From NCBI GenBank assembly GCA_910584785.1, contig CAJUDX010000026.1:1-39428 (forward strand): a DNA stretch of 39,428 nt, given 5' to 3'. The notes below the pieces were generated by a model, which searched no databases, was not told where the DNA came from, and worked only from the letters and a program-made list of their open reading frames with translations. Shown piece by piece: positions 33,389 through 39,428 of the stretch (position 1 is the stretch's first letter; the number at the start of each line of letters is the position of its first letter). The DNA comes from an uncultured Lachnospiraceae bacterium (GTDB taxonomy: Bacteria > Bacillota > Clostridia > Lachnospirales > Lachnospiraceae). Both the position numbers and the translations under genes were made by a program.

Positions 33389-34360
33389 TTGAAGAAGAAA
33401 GTTCTGGGTGTTGTCATAGGCGTGCTGGCCCTGGGGAGTTTATGTATGCCGGTGTTTGGTGACGAGTGGGATTTGTCAGAGGACGGGCAGTACTGGATGT
33501 ATTATGGATATTCGGATGAACCCCTGAAGGATGAGTGGATTGAGGATGGGGGAAAGACCTATTATGTGGACAGCAATGGATATATGAAAACAGGATGGGT
33601 GTCGAATCAGGACGATGGGAACCGTTATTACATGGGAGAGGACGGGGCAATGGTAATGAATGCGTTTACCCCGGATGACCGCTATGTGGGACCAGAGGGC
33701 GTGGCTGTAGAGAAGTATGATACCTACAGGAAGGCAGTTAAGGCAGAGATAAATAAGGCTGCCGGGCAGGGAAAGAGTGCTGCAGCAGGCGAAGAGGAGA
33801 GTAAGAAAAAGCCATTTTTTTTATTAACGGATTTGAATTTAGACGGATATAAAGATTTGGTGGTGATGTTTGCAGAGGTGCCGGATGCTTCAGAGGGAAC
33901 GGGAGAAGGGGTGCCTGGACAAGAGACGGGACCTGCTGGCGGGAATTTTGTGGAAATTGTAGTTTGGGATGTGGAAGAAGAGACGTTTGTATTAGCTGCG
34001 GAGTTTGACGAGACGGGGGAAGGCGAATATAGTTCCCTTTATGTTGATCCCAATGGCGGCGGAGTATGGCTGGAGATTGCAGAAAATGAAGAGAGCCTTC
34101 GACTTTTTCAGATGGAAGTGGATACGCCGCGGTTTAGCGGAAGGAAAAGCTTTTCGATGAAGTTGGATGACTGGGGCGGAGCGGAGTATTTTATTGACGG
34201 AGAAGCAGAGGATAAGGCTTCCTGGGACGAAGCGATGGTCCGGGCGAAGGCAGAAAGAGGAAATCTTCCGCTAGGAGGGTATTTGCTGGTCAATGAAGAG
34301 AACGTGAAAATGGAGGTTGACCAGGTACTTTCGGACAGGGATTTGTATTTGTGGGAGTAA
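33389..34360 (+). CDS. secreted protein with cell-wall-binding-like repeats
   Basis: A 323-residue protein with a signal peptide (KKKVLGVVIGVLALGSLCMPVFG). Two or three repeats of the choline/cell-wall-binding type follow (DGGKTYYVDSNGYMKTGW, NRYYMGEDGAMV; residues about 30-110). A C-terminal region contains LTDLNLDGYKDLVVMF, an Asp-rich loop like those of FG-GAP or dockerin-like proteins. TTG start at 33389, eight bases after GGAGG. Function unknown; probably attached to the cell wall. It has its own terminator at 34381. Confidence 0.7.
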   Translation: MKKKVLGVVIGVLALGSLCMPVFGDEWDLSEDGQYWMYYGYSDEPLKDEWIEDGGKTYYVDSNGYMKTGWVSNQDDGNRYYMGEDGAMVMNAFTPDDRYVGPEGVAVEKYDTYRKAVKAEINKAAGQGKSAAAGEEESKKKPFFLLTDLNLDGYKDLVVMFAEVPDASEGTGEGVPGQETGPAGGNFVEIVVWDVEEETFVLAAEFDETGEGEYSSLYVDPNGGGVWLEIAENEESLRLFQMEVDTPRFSGRKSFSMKLDDWGGAEYFIDGEAEDKASWDEAMVRAKAERGNLPLGGYLLVNEENVKMEVDQVLSDRDLYLWE

Positions 34361-34380
34361 GGTTTTGCTCCCTGCGAAAG

Positions 34381-34422
34381 CCATGCCAATCAGATGTGAG
34401 GAAAGGATGGGCATGGTTTTCT
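34381..34422 (+). terminator. terminator after the cell-wall-binding protein gene
   Basis: CCATGCC (34381-34387) pairs with GGCATGG (34410-34416), then TTTTCTTT. It starts 20 bases after the stop. Confidence 0.7.
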
Positions 34423-34441
34423 TTATTGGGAAAGTGAAGCA

Positions 34442-34553
34442 GTGAAGGCGGGAGACGTTTTGGAAGGTAAAGCGGTGAGGGTGGGAGACGTTTTAGAAGG
34501 TAAAGCGGTGAGGGCGGGAGACGTTTTGGAAAGTAAGGCGGTGAGGGCAGGAA
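34442..34553 (+). repeat. 33-bp tandem repeat upstream of cbiK
   Basis: Three full copies at 34442-34474, 34475-34507 and 34508-34540, plus about 13 bases of a fourth. The unit begins GTGAGGGCGGGAGACGTTTT. 33 bases is 11 codons and the frame is open into cbiK, so the repeats could encode an N-terminal extension (VRAGDVLEGKA) if a GTG in them is used. Confidence 0.9.
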
Positions 34554-34573
34554 GAGAGAAAGGGGTAAAAGAG

Positions 34574-35407
34574 ATGAGAGAACAGGGAATTATCGTCGTA
34601 AGCTTTGGAACGAGTTATAATGACAGCCGGGAGGCGACGATTGGGGCGATTGAACGGACGATTGCAGAGGAATTTCCAGAATTTTCTCAGTATCGTGCAT
34701 TTACCAGCAAGACGATAATTGATAAGCTGAAACAACGAGACGGAATGGAATTTGATCATGTGGAGAAGGCATTAAAGCGGGCAGAGAGAGACGGAGTAAA
34801 GCGCCTGGTGGTGCAGCCTACGCATATTATGGATGGTTTTGAATATAAGAAGGTGAAAAAAGTTGTGGAGACATATCAGGGGAGATTTGAAAAGATGATT
34901 TTGGCAAAGCCTTTGTTAGCTGAGGAAAAGGACTATCAGGCAGTGGCAAAGGCTGTGATGGAGGCAACTTCGTCTTATAATGATGGCTATCATAATGGGG
35001 AAACCGCAGTTTGCTTAATGGGGCATGGCACAGAGGCAGAGGCTAATCAGGTTTATCTGCGGCTTCAGGAAGAATTTAGAAGGATAGATTGCGGGATTCG
35101 GGGAGAAAATAAACCATGTCGTTATTTTATCGGAACGGTGGAGGCGACGCCGACGATTAAGGATGTGATAGCGGCAATGGAAGAACAAGGTATATACCAC
35201 AGAGTTGTGCTGGAGCCGTTAATGGTTGTTTCCGGCGATCATGCCAATCACGATATGGCAGGGGAGAAAGAGGGGTCCTGGAAGCGTATTCTGGAAACTA
35301 AAGGCTATCAGGTGGAATGTATCCTTAAAGGACTAGGGGAATTTCCGGCGATTCGGGATATTTACGTGGCCCATGTGCGGGCGGCAGTGGAAGAGATGAT
35401 AGGATGA
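34574..35407 (+). CDS. cbiK: sirohydrochlorin cobaltochelatase CbiK
   Basis: A 277-residue anaerobic cobaltochelatase that inserts cobalt into a precursor of cobalamin. The start GIIVVSFGTSYNDSREATI, the metal-binding His in VQPTHIMDGFEY, MGHGTE and the DHANHDMAG block are those of CbiK. The ATG at 34574 has AAAGGGG upstream and gives the normal family length. The frame extends another 44 codons through the tandem repeat. No other cobalamin gene and no cobalamin riboswitch is visible nearby. Confidence 0.92.
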   Translation: MREQGIIVVSFGTSYNDSREATIGAIERTIAEEFPEFSQYRAFTSKTIIDKLKQRDGMEFDHVEKALKRAERDGVKRLVVQPTHIMDGFEYKKVKKVVETYQGRFEKMILAKPLLAEEKDYQAVAKAVMEATSSYNDGYHNGETAVCLMGHGTEAEANQVYLRLQEEFRRIDCGIRGENKPCRYFIGTVEATPTIKDVIAAMEEQGIYHRVVLEPLMVVSGDHANHDMAGEKEGSWKRILETKGYQVECILKGLGEFPAIRDIYVAHVRAAVEEMIG

Positions 35408-35413
35408 AAAGAT

Positions 35414-35480
35414 AAAAGGGGCTGTTGCAAAATCAATGTCAATAAAGTTAAGCTATTGGCATTTTGCAACAGCCCTTTTT
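35414..35480. terminator. long hairpin with T-tract, terminator of cbiK (bidirectional)
   Basis: GGGCTGTTGCAAAAT pairs with ATTTTGCAACAGCCC (right arm 35461-35475) across a loop of about 27 bases, followed by TTTTTT and flanked by A-rich sequence on the left. It can end cbiK (+) and YjfB (-) transcripts. Confidence 0.85.
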
Positions 35481-35568
35481 TACCTATTAAGCTGCAATAG
35501 CAGTATAAAGATATGGGAAAGTAACAAAATGAAATTCGAAATTCCTTTGACCTGTATTCGGCAAAGGA

Positions 35569-35745
35569 TTATACCCGAATATCAAGATTCTCTCCCAATC
35601 CAGGGATGGCAACAGCTTCCATCATTTCATTTAATGCTTCGCCTGCAATTTCTGCAGAATCAAGAACCTTAGACAGCATGGCGATTTCCAGTCCAGTATT
35701 GATACTGCTGGTAGACATGGAAACAGATAATCCTGAAATATCCAT
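35569..35745 (-). CDS. yjfB: YjfB-type putative motility protein
   Basis: A 58-residue protein starting MDISGLSVSMSTSSINTGLE, with VLDSAEIAGEALNEMM, which matches the YjfB_motility family (in Bacillus a sigma-D regulated gene of unknown role). The start at 35745 follows AGGAGGT with 8-base spacing; a longer frame upstream is hydrophobic noise. It lies just after the soluble chemoreceptor gene and may share its transcript. No sigma-28 site is evident close to it. Confidence 0.75.
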   Translation of the reverse strand: MDISGLSVSMSTSSINTGLEIAMLSKVLDSAEIAGEALNEMMEAVAIPGLGENLDIRV

Positions 35746-35845
35746 CAATAAGCACCTCCTTTTTTTGCGGCTTATGCCAAAAATAATAACAAAAATCAGA
35801 AAAAACCGCAAGTCTTGTTAATCTAAATCTATGTGAACGGTGATA

Positions 35846-35872
35846 TGGACAATATATTATCTATTTGTCCAG
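35846..35872 (-). promoter_or_regulatory. hairpin across the chemoreceptor stop codon
   Basis: On the minus strand TGGACAA and TTGTCCA pair around an AT-rich loop; the stem includes the stop codon of the chemoreceptor gene. There is no T run after it, so it may stabilise the message or attenuate rather than terminate. Confidence 0.35.
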
Positions 35873-36805
35873 GCCATTTTCACGCAGGATTGGCGGAATC
35901 TGTGACATTAAATTATCAATATCTTCAAACATTGCACTCTTCGTCGTTCCCAGATAGCTCGCCGCCTGAATATGTTTAACCACATCCTGGTACTGCTCGC
36001 GAATCTTATCAAAATATCCGCACAGTGTCTGCAATGCCTGCTGTGATTCTCCGATTACCCCGGAAATCTCGGTTTGCACCTGTGTTGCCCCATCAGAAGC
36101 AGATGTAATATGCTCGAACATATCGCTGGTTTCCCCGACCTTCTGGATGCTTTCTCCAAGGGCCTGGTGGGATACATTAATACGGGAGTTGAGTTCATCG
36201 GTTCCTTTTTCCACATCCAAAATACCGGCATCTACTTCACCTGCCAGATCCTTGATTTCCATCGCCAGTTTTTTAACCTCACTTGCCACGACAGCAAAGC
36301 CTCTTCCCTCTGCGCCGGCTCTTGCCGCTTCGATGGAAGCATTAATGGCAAGGATATTTGTCTGATCGGCAATGGAGACAATCTTACTCATGTACTGCTG
36401 AATCCGTTTAATCGCCGCTAATAAATTCTGAAAGGTGGTTTCCATTTCCTGAAAATATTCCTGTACCTGCAGAGAATCATCCCGCAGTTCCGACACGCCT
36501 TCCTGGGCCTGTTTTACTGATTGAGAAATTTCATCTCTTACTGTCCCAAATTCACTGGAAACCTGTTCAATACTCGAAAAATTTTGTCCAAATTCCTGCA
36601 GCTTATCCTGGAAGCTTCCTGCCTCCGAAAGAACACTGTCAAAACTGCTGCTGATCATTCCCAATTCCTTTAAGGAATCCACTTCTTTATTGACTAATGC
36701 TGTATGATAATCCTTTAAACTGTTCATCACAAACAGAACGGGATAAAGCCCTTCCCCCTCCTCTGTTTGCCCTGTTCCATTCTTTCCATTTTTATGAAAA
36801 AACAT
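35861..36805 (-). CDS. soluble methyl-accepting chemotaxis protein
   Basis: A 314-residue chemoreceptor without any membrane helix. The signalling tip is clear: SIADQTNILAINASIEAARA then GRGFAVVASEVKKLA. It is flanked by long coiled coil on both sides. There is no recognisable ligand domain; the first 40 residues are short and polar. It lies 11 bases after the FIST protein gene with a GGGAGGGA ribosome site, so the FIST protein is the likely sensory partner. Confidence 0.9.
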   Translation of the reverse strand: MFFHKNGKNGTGQTEEGEGLYPVLFVMNSLKDYHTALVNKEVDSLKELGMISSSFDSVLSEAGSFQDKLQEFGQNFSSIEQVSSEFGTVRDEISQSVKQAQEGVSELRDDSLQVQEYFQEMETTFQNLLAAIKRIQQYMSKIVSIADQTNILAINASIEAARAGAEGRGFAVVASEVKKLAMEIKDLAGEVDAGILDVEKGTDELNSRINVSHQALGESIQKVGETSDMFEHITSASDGATQVQTEISGVIGESQQALQTLCGYFDKIREQYQDVVKHIQAASYLGTTKSAMFEDIDNLMSQIPPILRENGLDK

Positions 36806-36816
36806 GCTGTCCCTCC

Positions 36817-37872
36817 CTACTCAAATACAACGCAGCTCATCGACTGGTTAATAAATTGATTATTATAATGCTCTCCATAACCCACCAACCCTGAATGGCT
36901 GCCCAGGGCACTCATTTCTTGTAAATACTTCTGCATATAGCCGTCCTTGCTGAATAATTTATACCGGAACAGGCAGTTGACAGAAAAAATAGCAGACCGC
37001 TGCGGAAAATCGCGCTGAATCTTCTGGATCGTCTCCTTCACTGTCTCCTGGTAATTTCCCAGCTCCAAAAGAAGAAGGACATCCGAGTCGTTTACCTGGC
37101 GGAAGCAGGCCAGGGAGTTGCCATTAACCTCCTTAATGGAAATAATACAGGTTTCATTTCCATTAAGTTTTCCAAATGGATTTTTAAAGGTCTGTGTTAA
37201 AATTTCCTGTTCCGTTACCTTAAGAATATTCTGGTATACCTGTTTTGCCGGCTGACCATTTAACGAACCTATCATGTACTTTGCTTTATCGGTATTTGAA
37301 GCGATAAAGCGGTAATTTCCCATCGGATGGTAAATGTTTTCTTTATATACCTTTACCCGCCCACTGCGGTTTTTCACCAGGGCATAGGCCACGGCATCCT
37401 CATAAATCTTTCCATTTGCTGAAACTTTTCCGCCGTCTCCGGTTCCTCCAACTAAAGGAATCCTGCGGTTGCGAAGTGCGCTGTAGACGGTCGTAAGTAC
37501 ACAGGCGTCATTACCCGCACAGAAATCAATACAAACCGTATCTTTTTGTGAAGCATTTACCTGGGTAAGATCCTGTTCCAGACGTTTAATGTATTTGACC
37601 GGAATGGTAGAAACCTGCTCCAAGACATTAGCTGCGGTGTCCACTCCGTCAAGAAAGGCAGTAATGCCAACTCCATTTTCCACCACATTTGTATCGTAAC
37701 TCATACCGATACAGCCAATACTCGGTACATGGGGGTAAAGTTTTTCTAATTCCTGTACATGTGCTTCAAACTGCCGGCTGTTAGACATTAATAAAATCAA
37801 CTGCGGGTTAGATAAGCCGCGAGCTGCTTCTCTCAAATCTCCATTCCGGCTCATCCCAAAATACTGTCTCAT
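36817..37872 (-). CDS. FIST domain sensory protein
   Basis: A 351-residue protein with FIST_N (NPQLILLMSNSRQFEAHVQE, GCIGMSYDTNVVENGVGITA, LVGGTGDGGKV) and FIST_C (GSLNGQPAKQVYQNILKV through SVNCLFRYKLF, with SGLVGYGEHYNNQ near the end). FIST proteins are thought to bind small ligands such as amino acids. No signal peptide or membrane helix. It is the first gene of a two-gene unit with the soluble chemoreceptor. AGAGGG precedes the ATG. Confidence 0.85.
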   Translation of the reverse strand: MRQYFGMSRNGDLREAARGLSNPQLILLMSNSRQFEAHVQELEKLYPHVPSIGCIGMSYDTNVVENGVGITAFLDGVDTAANVLEQVSTIPVKYIKRLEQDLTQVNASQKDTVCIDFCAGNDACVLTTVYSALRNRRIPLVGGTGDGGKVSANGKIYEDAVAYALVKNRSGRVKVYKENIYHPMGNYRFIASNTDKAKYMIGSLNGQPAKQVYQNILKVTEQEILTQTFKNPFGKLNGNETCIISIKEVNGNSLACFRQVNDSDVLLLLELGNYQETVKETIQKIQRDFPQRSAIFSVNCLFRYKLFSKDGYMQKYLQEMSALGSHSGLVGYGEHYNNQFINQSMSCVVFE

Positions 37873-37950
37873 TGCTTTGCCCTCTGCTTTCTTTTAATCG
37901 TTGATCTTTGTGGAGTGTGTTTTTGTGGTACAATTTGCCATATCAGATAT

Positions 37951-37979
37951 ATTATAACTTTTTTTTTATAAACTGTCCA
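37951..37979 (-). promoter_or_regulatory. sigma-A promoter of the FIST-chemoreceptor operon
   Basis: On the minus strand TGGACA (37974-37979) and TATAAT (37951-37956) are 17 bases apart. The -35 lies within the last codons of the MgtC gene, about 80 bases before the FIST start. Confidence 0.7.
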
Positions 37980-38646
37980 GTGAAATAACCCCATCCATCT
38001 GCGATAATTGGTTTAAGTAGTCTTCTCTGTTTTCTTTTCGGGTAATGCGGACCGTCGCCATAATTGTAAACGTCTGCCCGCCCGTTCCCGGCTTATCTAC
38101 CTCATACATATCAATCTTGCAGCCGTCCATTTTCATTTTATGGAGGAGAAATGCTGCTGTTTTACTGTCTTCCGCCTCAATATACAGGGCGACATAGCCT
38201 GAACGCTGATAAATCCTGTCCTCAATAATGGGAAGAAGATGCAGCCCGACAAGTAAAATTACTGTAACCACAACGGCCCCGTCCACAAAACCAATTCCTG
38301 CTGCCAGCCCGATACAGGCACAAATCCATATGCTTGCTGCAGAGGTCAGCCCCTTAATCTGCCTTCGGGACACAATAATTGAACCTGCGCCCAAAAACCC
38401 CACGCCGCTGATGACCTGCGAGGGCATACGGGATAGATTAACAGTGCCTGGAAATAAAAGCGACATATACTGGGCAGTAAGCATGACTATTGCCGCTCCC
38501 AGACAAACCGCCGCGTCCGTCCTGGCCCCGCCGCCCCGCCGTTTCACACCCCGGTCAATTCCAATTGCTCCGCCGAGCACCAAAGCCGTAAGAATCCGAA
38601 TCAGAACATTTCCCGGTGTCCATTCGGTCAATGAAGTAAAAAACAT
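37966..38646 (-). CDS. MgtC/SapB family membrane protein
   Basis: A 226-residue protein. The N-terminal 150 residues have four to five membrane helices with family blocks (LVLGGAIGIDRGVKRRGGGARTD, QVISGVGFLGAGSII, GLTSAASIWICACIGLAAG). The C-terminal 75 residues form an ACT-like cytoplasmic domain. The family is linked with magnesium limitation and ATP synthase control in other bacteria. GGGAGGAAG precedes the ATG. The 30-bp repeat array lies about 80 bases upstream. Confidence 0.9.
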   Translation of the reverse strand: MFFTSLTEWTPGNVLIRILTALVLGGAIGIDRGVKRRGGGARTDAAVCLGAAIVMLTAQYMSLLFPGTVNLSRMPSQVISGVGFLGAGSIIVSRRQIKGLTSAASIWICACIGLAAGIGFVDGAVVVTVILLVGLHLLPIIEDRIYQRSGYVALYIEAEDSKTAAFLLHKMKMDGCKIDMYEVDKPGTGGQTFTIMATVRITRKENREDYLNQLSQMDGVISLDSL

Positions 38647-38723
38647 TCTTTCTTCCTCCCGTTATCTTTATCGTACCATTGGTTTTTCTGAAATCTTATT
38701 CAATGTAATTGTTTCTTATAATC

Positions 38724-38905
38724 TAACGGTTTTATCTGCGTTTTCTTAATGTCTAACGGTTTTATCTGCGTTTTTCTTAATGCCTAACGGTTTTATTTGC
38801 GTTTTCTTAATGCCTAACGGTTTTATCTGCGTTTTCTTAATGCCTAACGGTTTTATCTGCGTTTTTCCTAATGTCTAACGGTTTTATTTGCATTCTTCTT
38901 AATCT
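38724..38905. repeat. array of six 30-31-bp direct repeats
   Basis: Copies begin at 38724, 38754, 38785, 38815, 38845 and 38876. The common part is TAACGGTTTTATCTGCGTTT followed by TCTTAATG(C/T)C. Copies differ at only a few positions, and the last is the most degenerate. Spacers are not unique sequences, so this is not a CRISPR array. It separates the divergent mgtC-type gene and rpsB. Confidence 0.92.
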
Positions 38906-39006
38906 TACTATATTGTTATATCGGCTAAAAGTAAGATATCATTAATATCAGTTAAGGTGGGACATGCAAATATACAAAATATTGGCAAAATATTGACAAA
39001 AGCATC

Positions 39007-39035
39007 TTGTCAAGGTTATTGTTTTATGCTATACT
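39007..39035 (+). promoter_or_regulatory. sigma-A promoter of rpsB
   Basis: TTGTCA at 39007-39012, 17-base spacer, TATACT at 39030-39035. The leader to the rpsB ATG is about 280 bases, long enough for a ribosomal-protein leader structure. A 43-codon frame (39107-39238) lies within it after a weak GAGG; I regard it as doubtful. Confidence 0.65.
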
Positions 39036-39319
39036 ACGTAAGTTGGCAAATTGGCAGCCGTTGAAAAATTTTTTGTGGGATTTTATAAAGTTTTGTGAGG
39101 TCTTGCATGGAACAATTTAAACTGGCGGTCAGATTATGCACGTCTGTGGATTCTGTGGACGGGTGCCTGAAAAGAGTAATTGGATGTTTTGGTATTAAAG
39201 AAAAAACATGGAGTAAAATAGGTTTTATGAACCAATGATTCTTCAGGTCGTTCTGGGAGTGCGAGAAGCAGGCGGAAGAGCCCCTTTTCAGGGAGCAAAA
39301 ACCAAATGGAGGAAATACT

Positions 39320-39428
39320 ATGAGCGTAATTTCGATGAAACAGTTACTGGAAGCTGGTGTGCATTTCGGTCATCAGACAAGAAGATGGAACCCTAAGATG
39401 GCTCCATACATTTACACCGAGAGAAATG
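39320..39428 (+). CDS. rpsB: 30S ribosomal protein S2 (5' part)
   Basis: The first 36 residues, SVISMKQLLEAGVHFGHQTR followed by RWNPKMAPYIYTERN, are the conserved S2 start. Ribosome site GGAGG is 8 bases before the ATG. The gene runs off the right edge of the window. Confidence 0.97.
   Translation, partial: MSVISMKQLLEAGVHFGHQTRRWNPKMAPYIYTERN

Noticed and set aside
34361..34573. Cobalamin or cobalt riboswitch ahead of cbiK
   Set aside because: The stretch is explained by a terminator and the 33-bp tandem repeat; no conserved riboswitch box was found.
35414..35480. Terminal inverted repeats of an insertion sequence (GGCTGTTGCAAAAT type)
   Set aside because: The two arms are only about 27 bases apart, no transposase lies between them, and a T run follows; it behaves as a terminator.
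38724..38905. CRISPR array
   Set aside because: The repeats are contiguous 30-31-bp units without unique spacers, and no cas gene is near.
39107..39238. A 43-codon gene in the rpsB leader
   Set aside because: It has only a weak ribosome site and no recognisable sequence; a non-coding leader is more likely, though a leader peptide cannot be excluded.

Overview
The window looks like the chromosome of a motile, Gram-positive anaerobe of the Clostridia, most likely Lachnospiraceae. The reasons are the gene content and order of a long clostridial-type fla/che operon, a FliY-type switch protein, CheC/CheD/CheV chemotaxis proteins, TTG/GTG starts with strong Shine-Dalgarno sites, and an rpsB start at the right edge. 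I cannot name the species.

Left edge (1-3.8 kb): a visibly AT-rich accessory island. A small Cro/CI-type regulator, an N6-adenine methyltransferase of the M.RsrI type and an EcoRI/RsrI-type endonuclease form a compact restriction-modification operon with a sigma-A promoter at 242-270. The endonuclease appears to start at a CTG codon inside the end of the methyltransferase gene. That start gives exactly 277 residues and puts every known EcoRI catalytic and recognition residue at its EcoRI number. The predicted target is GAATTC. Decayed gene pieces follow.

3.8-5.1 kb: yqeC and a mocA-like nucleotidyltransferase, both accessory to molybdenum hydroxylases. 5.2-6.2 kb: a FliD-like secreted flagellar protein behind a sigma-28 type -10 element. 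6.2-6.5 kb: an unusual run of hairpins.

6.5-33.3 kb: one flagellar/chemotaxis supercluster on the plus strand. The order is flgB - [toxin-like small ORF, promoter duplicate, flgB remnant] - fliE fliF fliG fliH fliI fliJ fliK flgD TIGR02530-type gene flgE flbD motA motB fliM cheY flgC fliY fliO fliP fliQ fliR flhB flhA sigma-28 flgF flgG cheC cheD cheV. It encodes rod, MS ring, export gate and ATPase, hook, stator, switch, the late-gene sigma factor and part of the CheY-P adaptation machinery. flgC is displaced about 14 kb from flgB. fliL, flhF, flhG, cheB, cheA and cheW are missing from their usual places.

33.3-35.5 kb: a secreted protein with cell-wall-binding-like repeats, then a cobaltochelatase (cbiK) preceded by a 33-bp tandem repeat. 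35.5-38.7 kb (minus strand): a YjfB-type motility protein, a FIST sensor plus soluble chemoreceptor pair, and an MgtC-family membrane protein. 38.7-38.9 kb: six 30-31-bp tandem repeats. 39.0-39.4 kb: promoter, leader and start of rpsB.

The points most worth a second look are the CTG-started EcoRI homologue with a controller gene, two FliM-like CheY-binding motifs inside the FliY linker, the toxin-like gene in a perfect inverted repeat beside a decayed flgB duplicate, and the repeat arrays.
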